Source: Schlesneria sp. DSM 10557 (GTDB lineage Bacteria; Planctomycetota; Planctomycetia; Planctomycetales; Planctomycetaceae). From it: 64,000 nucleotides of DNA. The notes under the pieces were generated by a model. It was given only the letters and a program-made list of their open reading frames with translations, had not been told where the DNA came from and did no database searches. Below are positions 1-9,012 of the stretch, piece by piece; within the stretch, counting starts at the first letter, position 1; each line of letters starts with the position of its first letter. The stretch covers positions 2,418,001 to 2,482,000 of the forward strand of contig NZ_CP124747.1 of NCBI RefSeq assembly GCF_041860085.1. Direction: 5' to 3'. The translations under genes were made by a program, and so were the position numbers.

Positions 1-65
1 CGGGTGGTAGTATCGTTTCCATAGTCTATAACCATCCGAACGGTCAATTCCCTGCCGACGCGTGA
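1..65 (+). CDS. Possible C-terminal end of a gene entering from the left
   Basis: One frame is open from the window edge to a TGA at 63-65 and reads about 20 residues ending in NHPNGQFPADA. The other two plus-strand frames stop earlier or do not read as protein. It could be the tail of an upstream gene, but it is too short to identify, and an open stretch of this length also occurs by chance. Confidence 0.25.
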   Translation, partial: GGSIVSIVYNHPNGQFPADA

Positions 66-372
66 ACAGCATACTCAAACGCCGATTGATGCTAACCGTC
101 AGTTGCTCAGACGACCACCGAACGACGGTGCCGCAGGGATCAGTCCCTTCAAGTATGCTGTATTTTCTACAAAGAGAAAGAACACGTGATCCCATCGGAC
201 GAATTGCCCGAGAACGCACATTCGGCCAGCTTCGTCAGCACTCGGTCTCGCGCAAGTGATTGGTCCTCGTGTAGAAATTGAAAGGCGAATAAATTCTTTC
301 AAACATTTACCTTAAGGTAGCGTAGATGGGCGAACTTCGACCGTTTTTGTTGCCTACGGAACGACCTGACAC
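66..372. other. Intergenic region upstream of the polysaccharide genes
   Basis: About 300 bp without a convincing gene. Short ORFs on both strands overlap each other and have no recognisable composition. The promoter of the downstream glycosyltransferase operon presumably lies here, but no clear -35/-10 pair or terminator hairpin could be picked out. Confidence 0.4.
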
Positions 373-1467
373 ATGTGGCCGTTGATTGCTGGTTGCCTGA
401 TATCCGCGTTTGCGGTCTCTTTCCTCATAACAGGCGTGATGCGTTGGGTTGCTCCACGGATCGGCCTGATTGATAAGCCAGCAAGTCGGAAAGTCCATGT
501 CATTCCGACGCCTCTCGGGGGAGGCGTCGGAATCTGGTGTGGAGTTGTCATCCCACTCGTTGCAGCACAAGTCCTGATTCAGCTTTGGCTGCATGAACCA
601 CCTAAATGGCTTCCCCTGGAATTAGCTGAGCACCTCAGCGGAGCAGCCTATCGCGCTACCGAGCTGTGGGGAGTTGTTGCCGCAGCGACGATTCTTTCCA
701 TCACAGGGCTCATCGACGACTTTCGCCCTCTCTCGTGGAAGCTGCGAATCGCACTGCAGTTCGGAATATCGGCCGCCGTCGTCATGTCAGGCGTACGGGC
801 ATCGATTTTCCTCATCTATCCCTGGATGGGGATCTTGTTGTCGATCATGTGGATGGTCGTCCTGGTGAACTCATTCAATTTCCTTGACAACATGGATGGT
901 CTTTCGGGTGGGATCGGGCTGATCACCAGTACAACTCTGGCGGTCATGATGCTGACGAAACCGGGGGACCCTCACTGGTTCGTCGGCGGATTTTTTCTGA
1001 TCGTGGCGGGATCACTGATGGGATTTCTCTGCCATAACTGGTCGCCGGCCCGCATTTTTATGGGAGACGCCGGCAGTTACTTTATCGGCTTCAGCATCGC
1101 CTGCATGACCCTGCTGGGGACCTTCTACACTCCCGCAGACGAGAGCCAACACGTGATTCTGGCGCCACTCTGCGTTCTCGCCGTTCCTTTGTACGATATC
1201 TGTTCGGTAGTCCTCATTCGATTGAAAGAGGGCCGCAGTCCGTTTCAGCCCGACAAAAAGCACTTCTCACATCGTCTTGTTGCATTGGGACTTACAAAAG
1301 AGCAAGCCGTCTTGACAGTACATCTGACGACGATCATCACGTCACTGCTGGGGCTGACTCTCTATGCTGTTTCGACGTGGAATGCAGCTGTGATTGTGGT
1401 GGCTTGTGTTGGTTGCATCCTGCTATTAATTGCCATTCTGGAAGCGGCACCACGTGATCAGCCCTAA
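373..1467 (+). CDS. Polyprenyl-phosphate sugar-1-phosphate transferase (MraY/WecA family)
   Basis: Integral membrane enzyme expected to move a sugar-1-phosphate from a UDP-sugar to undecaprenyl phosphate, the first step of a lipid-linked glycan. The 364 residues are mostly hydrophobic helices. Family motifs are visible: NSFNFLDNMDGLSGG near residues 166-180 (the Asp-rich catalytic loop), FMGDAGSYFIG near 229-239, and KKHFSHRL near 295-302, matching the conserved histidine loop of WecA-like rather than MraY enzymes. The length fits the family. The O-antigen ligase-like gene starts 5 bp after the stop, so the pair is probably an operon for surface polysaccharide. The sugar specificity cannot be read from the sequence. 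Confidence 0.9.
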   Translation: MWPLIAGCLISAFAVSFLITGVMRWVAPRIGLIDKPASRKVHVIPTPLGGGVGIWCGVVIPLVAAQVLIQLWLHEPPKWLPLELAEHLSGAAYRATELWGVVAAATILSITGLIDDFRPLSWKLRIALQFGISAAVVMSGVRASIFLIYPWMGILLSIMWMVVLVNSFNFLDNMDGLSGGIGLITSTTLAVMMLTKPGDPHWFVGGFFLIVAGSLMGFLCHNWSPARIFMGDAGSYFIGFSIACMTLLGTFYTPADESQHVILAPLCVLAVPLYDICSVVLIRLKEGRSPFQPDKKHFSHRLVALGLTKEQAVLTVHLTTIITSLLGLTLYAVSTWNAAVIVVACVGCILLLIAILEAAPRDQP

Positions 1468-1472
1468 CGGAC

Positions 1473-3737
1473 ATGGGAATGGGAATGGCAGACAGTCGAG
1501 TAGTTCGAAGGGCGGGGTCCGCAGCGGGGGGGGCAGCACGACACCCGGGAACGACTCGCCTGGAACAGACAATCCGCTGGCTATTCGCGGGCTGGGTGCT
1601 GGTTCTCTTTCTAAGTCGCTTTTTCTACGTCGCTGAATCCGCCGATCAGGGAGACACCCTGTGGATCGTTGCGGGCTGGATAACCGCCGCACTGGGGTGG
1701 TCCCTGCTGTCGTGGATCTGGCCATCCACACAGTTGCGACTCGGCTGGCTGGGGGTCGGTGTCGCTCTGTTATTCGGTGGCGAAGTGATTTCCGCCCTCC
1801 AGATCGTCCTGGGGTCCGGCGATCAGCGAACGGCCATTAATCTGGCTTGGGAAGCTCTGGGGGTCGTGATTGCCTGGTCCATCCTGCACCAGCACTGCGG
1901 AAATTTTCAATTCCGTCGCGAACTGCTGGCAGCCCTGATCGCCACAGGAGTTACCACGGCTGGACTGGGCCTGTACCAGCACTATTTCGATTTTCCGCAG
2001 ATGGCAGCAAAGTACGCTCCCTCATTTGACAGACTCAAGCAGGCAGATCCGATTGAAGCCGCTATCATTCGTAAGGAACTGGCTTCGGAGAGTATTCCGA
2101 CCGACGGCCCGGCGCTGATCCTGTTCGAGAAACGGCTGAGGGACAGCCGGGAACCGCTCGGTTTCTTCGCTCTGGCAAACTCATTGAGCGGATTTCTCGC
2201 CGTCAGCCTGATCCTGATGGTGAGTGTCGTGGCGTCCCGAATCCGCGCCGGCAATCGCTGGAGCGGAAAGCAACTTACTCTCTGGATCGTGGTCCTCCTG
2301 GTGCTCGGGTGGGCACTGCTGCTGACGAAAAGCCGCACGGCGTGGTTGGGCACGGGGGCTGGCCTGATGTTACTGATGCTGCTTTCCGGCCGCACCCTCC
2401 TGACCGTTCGGGGCCTGCAGTACGGGGCTGGTGTCGGAACGTTTCTGCTGTTTCTCGGATGGGGACTGACGATGTTCGGAGGGCTTGACCGACAGGTGCT
2501 CACCGAAGCCCCCAAGTCACTGCAGTACCGTTTGCAGTATTGGCAGGCGACCACCCGGATGATCGCCGATCACCTGCTTTTTGGTGTTGGCCCCGGACAG
2601 TTTCGCAGTCACTACCTCCGCTATAAGTTGCCGGAAGCAAGCGAAGAGATCGCCGATCCCCACAATCTGTTTCTGGACGTTTTCGCCAGCGGCGGAATTG
2701 CCTCGTTCTTCGGTCTGGTGCTGATTGGCGTCGTCCTGTTTAAGGATTTGGGAACGGAACCAGAAACGGAAGCTTCTGTCTCCGGCGCTAATCCGCAGTG
2801 GGGAATCCTCCTCGCCTCTATAGCCACCGTGGCCTGGTTGCTGCTATTGCTCAGCAGTGCGGACGACCGTTTGCTGGTCGTTTTGCCTGTCGCAATGGGT
2901 CTGTTTTGGGGCCTGTGCCGTGTACTCGACGGAATTCAGGCGGAAACCTCACTGCTGCGAGCCGGCTCGCACGCAGCGGCGTTTGCGCTGATGTGCCATC
3001 TCTGCGGGGCGGGGGGGATTGGAATGCCAGCCATCAGCCTGCTGCTGCTGACGTTAATTGATTGTGGCACGGTTCACCGTCCCGGTTTACAGAATTCGAC
3101 ACGGGGGAAAGTCGACATCCGCTGGCTGCCGTTGAGCGCTTTCAGCCTGCTTCTCCTGTGTGGGCTGATAGCAACAGGAATTCGCCCGATCCGTATCGCG
3201 CAGGCAGCACTGATGAGCGGAGATCGTCTGGTCACCAAAGGCCAGTTGAGTGCCGCCGAGCTGGAATACCGGAAGGGGGAGCTGGCTGATGGCTGGTCCA
3301 GCGAAGCGACGCGGCGTCGTGCGGAACTCGCATATCGCCAGGCGGCGGCAGACCATTTCCGGTCCAACGAATCATTTCTGAACGCCGTACAACTGTTGAA
3401 TGACGCCAAACGGCGAAATCCGACGTATTTTCGAGATGACGTTCGACTAGCGGAATGGTGGATGGAACGATGGAGGGCTTCGCAGAACAGTGAAGATGCC
3501 GCTCAGGCGGTGGCCGCTTTGGAACGAGCATGGGATCGCTACCCTACCAATGCGATTTTGATGTCCGAGCTGGCCGTTGCCTGTCAACGGGCGGGGAAGC
3601 TGGCTCAAGCCAGAGAGGTCGCCGAAAAGGCTCTGCGGCAGGAGGCCATCAACCGCGAGTGGGGGCATGTGGACAGGTACCTGGAAGAATCCAGAAAACG
3701 TGAGCTCGAATCCCTGATCGGGGAGAACGCATCGTAA
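1473..3737 (+). CDS. O-antigen ligase/polymerase-like membrane protein with C-terminal TPR region
   Basis: A 754-residue protein with about a dozen hydrophobic segments across residues 30-585, then a soluble tail (about 590-750) rich in Ala/Glu helices that reads like tetratricopeptide repeats. The Wzy_C-type region holds LLTKSRTAWLGTGAG near 283 and, near 370-405, FGVGPGQFRSHY followed by DPHNLFLDVFASGG, the conserved periplasmic loop with the ligase histidine. It would polymerise or ligate lipid-linked glycan at the outer face of the inner membrane. It starts 5 bp after the transferase. In-frame ATGs at 1473, 1479 and 1485 arise from a short GGGAAT repeat, so the exact start is uncertain. 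Ligase and polymerase cannot be told apart by sequence. Confidence 0.85.
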   Translation: MGMGMADSRVVRRAGSAAGGAARHPGTTRLEQTIRWLFAGWVLVLFLSRFFYVAESADQGDTLWIVAGWITAALGWSLLSWIWPSTQLRLGWLGVGVALLFGGEVISALQIVLGSGDQRTAINLAWEALGVVIAWSILHQHCGNFQFRRELLAALIATGVTTAGLGLYQHYFDFPQMAAKYAPSFDRLKQADPIEAAIIRKELASESIPTDGPALILFEKRLRDSREPLGFFALANSLSGFLAVSLILMVSVVASRIRAGNRWSGKQLTLWIVVLLVLGWALLLTKSRTAWLGTGAGLMLLMLLSGRTLLTVRGLQYGAGVGTFLLFLGWGLTMFGGLDRQVLTEAPKSLQYRLQYWQATTRMIADHLLFGVGPGQFRSHYLRYKLPEASEEIADPHNLFLDVFASGGIASFFGLVLIGVVLFKDLGTEPETEASVSGANPQWGILLASIATVAWLLLLLSSADDRLLVVLPVAMGLFWGLCRVLDGIQAETSLLRAGSHAAAFALMCHLCGAGGIGMPAISLLLLTLIDCGTVHRPGLQNSTRGKVDIRWLPLSAFSLLLLCGLIATGIRPIRIAQAALMSGDRLVTKGQLSAAELEYRKGELADGWSSEATRRRAELAYRQAAADHFRSNESFLNAVQLLNDAKRRNPTYFRDDVRLAEWWMERWRASQNSEDAAQAVAALERAWDRYPTNAILMSELAVACQRAGKLAQAREVAEKALRQEAINREWGHVDRYLEESRKRELESLIGENAS

Positions 3738-3771
3738 AGTCGTATAAGGCATCACCCTGAGACTCGCCGAA

Positions 3772-3799
3772 TTGCAGCGCGAGCTTTTTCGTTTATACT
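3772..3799 (+). promoter_or_regulatory. Candidate sigma-70 promoter for the DUF1573 operon
   Basis: TTGCAG (3772-3777) and TATACT (3794-3799) are separated by 16 bp, in the gap between the ligase-like gene and the DUF1573 gene. Transcription would start near 3806, about 65 nt before the GTG start. Only the spacing and the match to the bacterial consensus support it. Confidence 0.45.
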
Positions 3800-3872
3800 T
3801 CGCATTGCGACGCTGAAGGCGCGCGGCACACGACAGATAGTCGCCCTGCGAAAAATCAAAGAGGTCCCATCT

Positions 3873-5081
3873 GTGAAACCGTTTTCGATTGTATTGTCCC
3901 TTGTTCTGGGATTGGGTGCACTCGCCCTGATCGTCTGGGTCGGACGTTTTGGTGGTGCACTTCCCGTTTCAACTTCGACATCGCCGGAAACGAACCCCAG
4001 CGAGGCGAAACCGGCAGAAGAAATTCCTTTGCCCAAATCGGGCCCTTTCGGCAAAGCCGAGGTGACTGAGTCAGAATTCAACTTTGGTGTGAAGAACGTC
4101 GGCGACACTGATGAGCATGTCTTTTCCATCAAGAACGTGGGAGAAGGGGTGCTTCGCTTCGAAATGGGCAAGCCGACCTGCCAATGTACTTTGGGCGAGA
4201 TCACCAAGAACGGTGAAGCTGTTGAGAAAAAGGGCGAGCTTGCTCCGGGTGAGTCAATCAGCATCCTGGTCAAGTGGGTCATGAAGAACCAGATGGAGAA
4301 ATTCCGCCAGACGGTCCCCGTCATGACGGATGACCCGGACCAGCGAAAAATCGAACTGGCAATCACCGGCATGGTTGACCAGGCGGTCCGCATTTTCCCG
4401 GAAGGGCAATGGGACTTCGGCGATATGTCGTTGACCGAGCCTTCAACGGCTGAAGGATATATCGGTTCCAAGAGCCTGACCGGCTTCACAATCCAGGAAA
4501 TGCCCCGCGATAACGCTCGGGCAAAAATTACATGGGAACCGGCAGACGAAGAGACACTCGCTCCTCATCAGGCGAAAAGTGGATACAAGATCAAGGTCGA
4601 AGCAGGTCCTGATGTTCCCATTGGACGCTTCCGGGAAACGATTCGCCTGCAAATTATTCCTACCGACAGCAGCCAGCCAAACGACGATCTGTTCGTCAAT
4701 TTTGGCGTGATTGGACGGCGAGGGGGCCCCATCGAAATTCGTGGGGTGAACGGGGCCAATTTCAATGTTGACTACAACCGCCTGCACTTCGGTGAATTCC
4801 CGGCTTCCAGTGGAAAGAAAGCTAAAGTAACCTTCTTCGTGAAGAACTTTGATGAAGAACTGGTGCTGCAGGCCGTTGAGCCCTCCGATTCCAGAATCAA
4901 GTTTACCTTTCCAGAAAAAGGAAAGGTCTTCGGGAAGTCCAAGAGCTATCAGGCGGACGTGGAAATTTTGCCGGGTCCTCCAGGGAAGCATCGTGACAAC
5001 GATGCCAAATCGTTCAAATTGAAGTTCAATCATCCCGAAGCACCTGACTTCAATCTTACTATCGACTATCACGCCACGTGA
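3873..5081 (+). CDS. DUF1573 domain protein, membrane anchored
   Basis: A 402-residue protein with a GTG start and one N-terminal hydrophobic segment (about residues 4-26), probably an anchor or signal, then a Pro/Glu/Ser-rich linker. Residues about 65-165 match the DUF1573 pattern: a beta strand ending in FNFGVKNVGDTDEHVFSIKN, then a CQC pair in PTCQCTLG where the family has CGC, then LAPGESISILVKW. Further immunoglobulin-like beta segments follow. The family is common in planctomycetes and Bacteroidetes and its function is unknown. The next gene, a haem lipoprotein, starts 28 bp downstream, so the two are probably co-transcribed. Confidence 0.85.
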   Translation: MKPFSIVLSLVLGLGALALIVWVGRFGGALPVSTSTSPETNPSEAKPAEEIPLPKSGPFGKAEVTESEFNFGVKNVGDTDEHVFSIKNVGEGVLRFEMGKPTCQCTLGEITKNGEAVEKKGELAPGESISILVKWVMKNQMEKFRQTVPVMTDDPDQRKIELAITGMVDQAVRIFPEGQWDFGDMSLTEPSTAEGYIGSKSLTGFTIQEMPRDNARAKITWEPADEETLAPHQAKSGYKIKVEAGPDVPIGRFRETIRLQIIPTDSSQPNDDLFVNFGVIGRRGGPIEIRGVNGANFNVDYNRLHFGEFPASSGKKAKVTFFVKNFDEELVLQAVEPSDSRIKFTFPEKGKVFGKSKSYQADVEILPGPPGKHRDNDAKSFKLKFNHPEAPDFNLTIDYHAT

Positions 5082-5109
5082 TTGACCACGGGTTCCAGGA
5101 GGGAATGTG

Positions 5110-6831
5110 ATGCAAACAATGGCCAGACGACATTGTCGTTCTTGCGTATGGACAATGATGATGTCGTTGAGCGTCCTGTTTGCAGGATGCCAGCCCCCGA
5201 ACTCGGGACAAGAGCAGTCGAGTCCCACACCGACATCGGAAGCACCGAAAGCGGACACCCCGAAGAAAGAGCAGAGCGAGGCCGTCACCGCTTCTCCAAA
5301 GCACGAACCAGCGGTGACGCCCCCCAAGTCGGGGACTTCGAATTCCGCCACAGTGAATTCCGCCACCGTCGCGGCCAATTCGACGAAGGACCTTGCCGTC
5401 GAGCCTTATCTGAACGGCTGGGATAAACCTGCTGTCGCTTTCCTGCTGACAGGAGAGCAACATGGGTATCTGGAGCCGTGTGGCTGCTCGGAAACTCAGT
5501 CGGGGGGCATGGCCCGCCGCGCGGACCTGGTTCGGATCCTCACCGAAGAAAAAGGCTGGGACCTCGTCGGTCTGGACGTAGGAGGACTCCTCAAACGCTC
5601 TCGACGTCAGGATCAGATTAAGTTCGAGAAGCTCTTCGAGTCGTTTCAGAAACTGCACTATGCCGCCGTCGGCGTCGGCCTCGAAGAACTGCGACTGGGG
5701 GCTGATTTTATCCTGACCCGGATGCCGGGGGATCCGGACGAACTGGCGAAGGCGACAGCCCTCGTCTCGGCCAACGTGGTCTTGTTCGACCAGCCGGAGC
5801 TGGGTTGGCCAATTCCCTACCGGCTCGTGGAAAAGAATGGCGTGAGGATCGGAGTCACCTCGGTCTTTGGTCCCAGTTTGCGTGACCGCGTCGCCCCGGC
5901 GGGAGTGAGTACCAATATCACCATTGTGGAACCTGAAACCGCACTGCCACCTGTCATTCAGGCACTGGAAGAGGCAAAACCTGATCTCATGGTTCTGCTG
6001 TGCCACGGCAATGAAGCCGAATCGATGCAGCTCGCCAAAGCTTATCCCCAGTTTCGCATCGTTCTGGCAGCGGGTGGATTTGAGGAACCCGATGGCAAGC
6101 CGATTCCCGTCGGCGACTCGTGGGTACTCCATGTCGGAAGCAAGGGAAAACGCGTCGGCGTGCTGGGCTTCTATCCCGACAACAAAGCACAGCCGTTCCG
6201 CTTTGAACTGATTCAACTGGATAAGGATCGCTTCAAGAATGACCCTGAGATGCGCACCATGATGCAGCATTATCAGCAGCAACTGGAAGACGAAGGGATC
6301 TCGACATCGGAAGAGCTGCTGCTCCGACACCCGTCCGGGTTCAGCTATGTGGGCGCTGAAAAATGCGGCGACTGTCATACCAAGGCGTTCGAACACTGGA
6401 AGGAGACCGGCCACGCGCTTGCCTTTCAGACAATCGTTGAGGGCCCCTGGCACGAAGAACGCGCCGCAGAGAAAATTGGCTGGATCAAACGGCAGTTCGA
6501 TCCGGAATGTCTCTCCTGCCACGTGACCGGTTGGCACCCGCAAGAGATGCTGCGTTACGAAAGTGGCTATGTCTCCGAGAAGTTGTCATCACACCTGCTG
6601 GGACAACAATGCGAAAACTGTCACGGTCCGGGGAGTGAGCACGTTCGACTAGAAGAAGGATCGGCGTCGATGGACGAGTTGGCCGCTGGCCGTCAATTTG
6701 TTCGTCGTACGCTCGCTGACGCCAGAAAAACGATGTGTATCGAATGTCATGACCCCGATAATAGCCCCAAGTTTACCCCTGAGCGGTTTGACGAGTACTG
6801 GGACCAGGTCAAGCACCCCTTCAAGGACTAG
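5110..6831 (+). CDS. Lipoprotein fusing a metallophosphatase-like domain to a tetrahaem cytochrome domain
   Basis: 573 residues from the ATG at 5110, chosen over the in-frame GTG at 5107 because AGGAGGG lies 6 bp upstream. The N-terminus has a hydrophobic stretch ending in LFAGC, a lipobox-like site, then a Ser/Thr/Pro/Lys linker. Residues about 105-400 resemble the calcineurin-like/5'-nucleotidase fold (LDVGGLLKRSRRQ, LMVLLCHGNEAES), though the usual metal ligands are only partly obvious. The C-terminal part has four CxxCH haem sites: CGDCH (about 418), CLSCH, CENCH and CIECH, as in cytochrome c554-type domains. An LEPCGCSETQSGG segment precedes the phosphatase-like part. It probably acts in periplasmic electron transfer; the substrate is unknown. 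Confidence 0.85.
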   Translation: MQTMARRHCRSCVWTMMMSLSVLFAGCQPPNSGQEQSSPTPTSEAPKADTPKKEQSEAVTASPKHEPAVTPPKSGTSNSATVNSATVAANSTKDLAVEPYLNGWDKPAVAFLLTGEQHGYLEPCGCSETQSGGMARRADLVRILTEEKGWDLVGLDVGGLLKRSRRQDQIKFEKLFESFQKLHYAAVGVGLEELRLGADFILTRMPGDPDELAKATALVSANVVLFDQPELGWPIPYRLVEKNGVRIGVTSVFGPSLRDRVAPAGVSTNITIVEPETALPPVIQALEEAKPDLMVLLCHGNEAESMQLAKAYPQFRIVLAAGGFEEPDGKPIPVGDSWVLHVGSKGKRVGVLGFYPDNKAQPFRFELIQLDKDRFKNDPEMRTMMQHYQQQLEDEGISTSEELLLRHPSGFSYVGAEKCGDCHTKAFEHWKETGHALAFQTIVEGPWHEERAAEKIGWIKRQFDPECLSCHVTGWHPQEMLRYESGYVSEKLSSHLLGQQCENCHGPGSEHVRLEEGSASMDELAAGRQFVRRTLADARKTMCIECHDPDNSPKFTPERFDEYWDQVKHPFKD

Positions 6832-6972
6832 ACTTTCCAGAGCCGACATTACACCGTTCCACGTAGTCACACTCGCCCGCACATGAACTTCTCGCACAGA
6901 GACGTAAGAGCGGGGTTCGCCATCGAAACCAGGATCTGGCGGACGAACTGATCTCACCATGAAAGAACAACC

Positions 6973-7287
6973 GTGACTGACATTGGTCCGCCGCAATCAC
7001 TTCGTGCATTGAAGGATGCAGGCGTATTTGAGATTACCTGGGCGGACGGTCGGGTCTATCGCCCACCTTTCAAGCTTGTCCGTTTCGAATGCCCCTGTGC
7101 TCAATGCGTCGACGAAATCACCGGCGTCAGACTTTTGCGTCCGGAATCGATTCCCGATGACATCCACCCCATCGAACTGGGTTTTTCAGGCAACTATGCT
7201 CTGAAAGTCGTCTGGAGCGACCAGCATGGCTCAGGGCTTTTTACCTGGGACCGCCTCCATCGTATCTGCGTCACCAGTCAGACGTAG
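6973..7287 (+). CDS. DUF971 domain protein
   Basis: A 104-residue protein with a GTG start. It matches the DUF971 (GBBH-like N-terminal) family in length and pattern: an early ITWADGRVYRPPFKLVR strand-turn-strand, a Cys-rich FECPCAQCVDE, then LGFSGNYALKVVWSDQH and a C-terminal GLFTWDRLHRI. The Trp-Ser-Asp-Gly/Gln-His and GxFTWDxL motifs are typical. In some proteobacteria the domain occurs near iron-sulfur cluster and apbC-type genes, but no such neighbour is present here. It lies 141 bp after the haem lipoprotein on the same strand. Confidence 0.85.
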   Translation: MTDIGPPQSLRALKDAGVFEITWADGRVYRPPFKLVRFECPCAQCVDEITGVRLLRPESIPDDIHPIELGFSGNYALKVVWSDQHGSGLFTWDRLHRICVTSQT

Positions 7288-7389
7288 GACTCCCACGGTG
7301 CCCAGTCCAAGTGAGGGGCAGGGGAATCAACCATTCACCACGGTGAGGTGAACGGAATCTGTTGCACGCAGATGCCACAACGATATGAA

Positions 7390-7424
7390 GTGGGCCGAGC
7401 CTCATTTGAGGCTCGGCTCACTTT
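7390..7424. terminator. Hairpin between converging DUF971 and fuconate dehydratase genes
   Basis: A 10-bp perfect stem (7394-7403 with 7408-7417, loop ATTT), extendable at its base to about 14 pairs with one GT wobble. On the plus strand it is followed by CTTTGATTT, a weak U-rich tract. It lies about 100 bp after the DUF971 stop and 5 bp past the 3' end of the convergent gene, so it may serve both. Confidence 0.6.
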
Positions 7425-7428
7425 GATT

Positions 7429-8733
7429 TCAGGGGGTGGTCCAGGCGGCACCATCCGGAAAGGAAAACTCTGCAATCGACTCTGGTTTCATCGTGATGCT
7501 GTAACCCGGTGCTTTGGGAGGAACATAGTGCCCGTTACGCATCTCGACAGGATCCACGAAATGCTCGTGCAAGTGTCCGGCGAATTCACAGAGACGATTC
7601 TCGAGCGAACCACTGACGCAGATGTAGTCGATCATCGCCAGGTGCTGAACGTACTCACAGAGCCCTACACCGCCAGCATGGGGACAGACAGGAACGTTAA
7701 ACTTGGCCGCAAGCAGCAAAACGGCCAGCACCTCGTTGACTCCACCAAGCCGGCAACTATCGATCTGGCAAACTCCGATGGCGCCGGACTGGAGAAACTG
7801 CTTGAAGAGAATCCGGTTCGCACAGTGTTCGCCGGTCGCGACCTGAATCGGAGCCACCGCTTTGGCGATCGTTAGATGGCCCAGAACGTCATCAGGGCTG
7901 GTCGGTTCTTCGATGAACCATGGTTTGAACTCGGCCAGCGACTTCATCCATTCAATCGCTTGGGGCACCTCCCAGACCTGATTCGCATCAACCATCAGTC
8001 GGCGTTCCCAACCAATCTCTTCGCGAATAATCCGGCATCGGCGGATGTCGTCGTTCAGGTCGCGTCCCACCTTGATTTTAAAGACGTTCCACCCTTGAGC
8101 GAGGCAGTCGCGGCACAAACGGCGCAGCTTGTCATCGTCATACCCCAGCCATCCTGCTGAGGTGGTATAGGCGGGATATCCTTCCCGCTGCAGTTGCGCA
8201 ATTCGCGCCGACTTGGTGGGTGCGATCCGCGAGAGAATCTGAAGGGCCTCACCGGGACTGAGGACGTCGGTGAGATATCGGAAATCGATGCACGCGACGA
8301 ACTGCTCAGGCGTCAGATCGGCGACCAGTTGCCACAACGGTTTGCCTTCCGTCTTGGCCCAGAGATCCCAGACGGCGTTGACCACGGCCGCTGTCGCCAG
8401 ATGGATGACCCCCTTGTCCGGACCGACCCACCTCAACTGGCTGTCTCCGGTGATATGACGCCAGAAGCCCGCCATGTCTGACGTAAACGATTCCAGAGTC
8501 CGGCCCACAACGAGCGGCGCCAGCGCCTCAATCGCAGCGACACAAAGTTCATTCCCCCGACCAATCGTAAAGGTCATACCATGCCCTGCGGCATGGTCGG
8601 CCCGATCCGTCTCCAGCACGACATAAGCGGCCGAGTAGTCTGGATCGGGATTCATCGCGTCCGATCCATCGAGCATTCGAGATGTCGGAAAGCGGATGTC
8701 AGATGCCGTCAGTCGCGTGATCGTCGTGGGCAT
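7429..8733 (-). CDS. L-fuconate dehydratase (enolase superfamily)
   Basis: 434 residues from the ATG at 8733 (MPTTITRLTASDIRFPTS). An upstream in-frame extension to 8829 lacks family similarity. The protein follows the FucD branch of the mandelate racemase/enolase group: N-terminal DIRFPTSRMLDGSDAMNPDPDY, then KIKVGRD with the catalytic lysine, DANQVW and EEPTSPDD with metal ligands, TGEHCANR, and CPHAGGVGLCEYVQH with the general-base histidine. It would dehydrate L-fuconate to 2-keto-3-deoxy-L-fuconate (EC 4.2.1.68), part of non-phosphorylated fucose breakdown. No other fucose pathway gene is nearby, so it may belong to a dispersed algal-polysaccharide pathway. Confidence 0.9.
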   Translation of the reverse strand: MPTTITRLTASDIRFPTSRMLDGSDAMNPDPDYSAAYVVLETDRADHAAGHGMTFTIGRGNELCVAAIEALAPLVVGRTLESFTSDMAGFWRHITGDSQLRWVGPDKGVIHLATAAVVNAVWDLWAKTEGKPLWQLVADLTPEQFVACIDFRYLTDVLSPGEALQILSRIAPTKSARIAQLQREGYPAYTTSAGWLGYDDDKLRRLCRDCLAQGWNVFKIKVGRDLNDDIRRCRIIREEIGWERRLMVDANQVWEVPQAIEWMKSLAEFKPWFIEEPTSPDDVLGHLTIAKAVAPIQVATGEHCANRILFKQFLQSGAIGVCQIDSCRLGGVNEVLAVLLLAAKFNVPVCPHAGGVGLCEYVQHLAMIDYICVSGSLENRLCEFAGHLHEHFVDPVEMRNGHYVPPKAPGYSITMKPESIAEFSFPDGAAWTTP

Positions 8734-8878
8734 GAGTTGAAGTATCTTTATCTGGGGGAACCTTGCACAGATATTTGCGTGGAATGGTATCGCGAGTGCC
8801 CGGACCGTTCCACTTCCCGAAATGTGCAAATACCAATCTGCACCAGGCCCATGACTCGCCGGCGGAGGTCGTACGTCG

Positions 8879-8907
8879 TTGACCGGGGGAACCAGAACTG
8901 ATACGAT
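8879..8907 (+). promoter_or_regulatory. Candidate sigma-70 promoter of the leuA leader transcript
   Basis: TTGACC (8879-8884), a 17-bp spacer and TACGAT (8902-8907) give a good sigma-70 match. Transcription would begin near 8914, about 54 nt before the leader peptide start, exactly where an attenuated leuA transcript would need to begin. It lies in the divergent gap after the fuconate dehydratase start. Confidence 0.55.
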
Positions 8908-8967
8908 TTCAAAGGTTAGTGATAATTACGGCGAACCATTTTCCGTCTCCATTGTCTGCCCTGTACC

Positions 8968-9012
8968 ATGACACCATTTTCGTTCCTGCTACTGGGCCTG
9001 CTAGCTCGCTGA
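8968..9012 (+). CDS. leuL: Leucine-rich leader peptide of leuA (attenuation control)
   Basis: A 14-codon ORF, ATG at 8968 and TGA at 9010-9012, reading MTPFSFLLLGLLAR. Five of its fourteen codons are Leu, clustered as CTG CTA CTG, then GGC, then CTG CTA. It sits inside a probable leuA leader transcript, 54 nt after the predicted start and 48 nt before a terminator stem. There is no strong Shine-Dalgarno sequence, which is common in this window. The composition and position match the leader peptides of leucine biosynthetic operons in other bacteria. Scarce charged tRNA-Leu would stall a ribosome on these codons. The gene symbol follows that functional analogy, not sequence homology. Confidence 0.7.
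   Translation: MTPFSFLLLGLLAR

Noticed and set aside
5059-6543. 494-residue minus-strand frame
   Set aside because: Antisense to the tetrahaem lipoprotein with its four CxxCH motifs.
8830-8967. Extended start for the fuconate dehydratase and a T-box riboswitch in front of leuA
   Set aside because: The enzyme starts best at 8733. No T-box specifier stem or AGGGUGG-type motif was seen; the Leu-rich ORF plus terminator fits a ribosome-dependent attenuator better.
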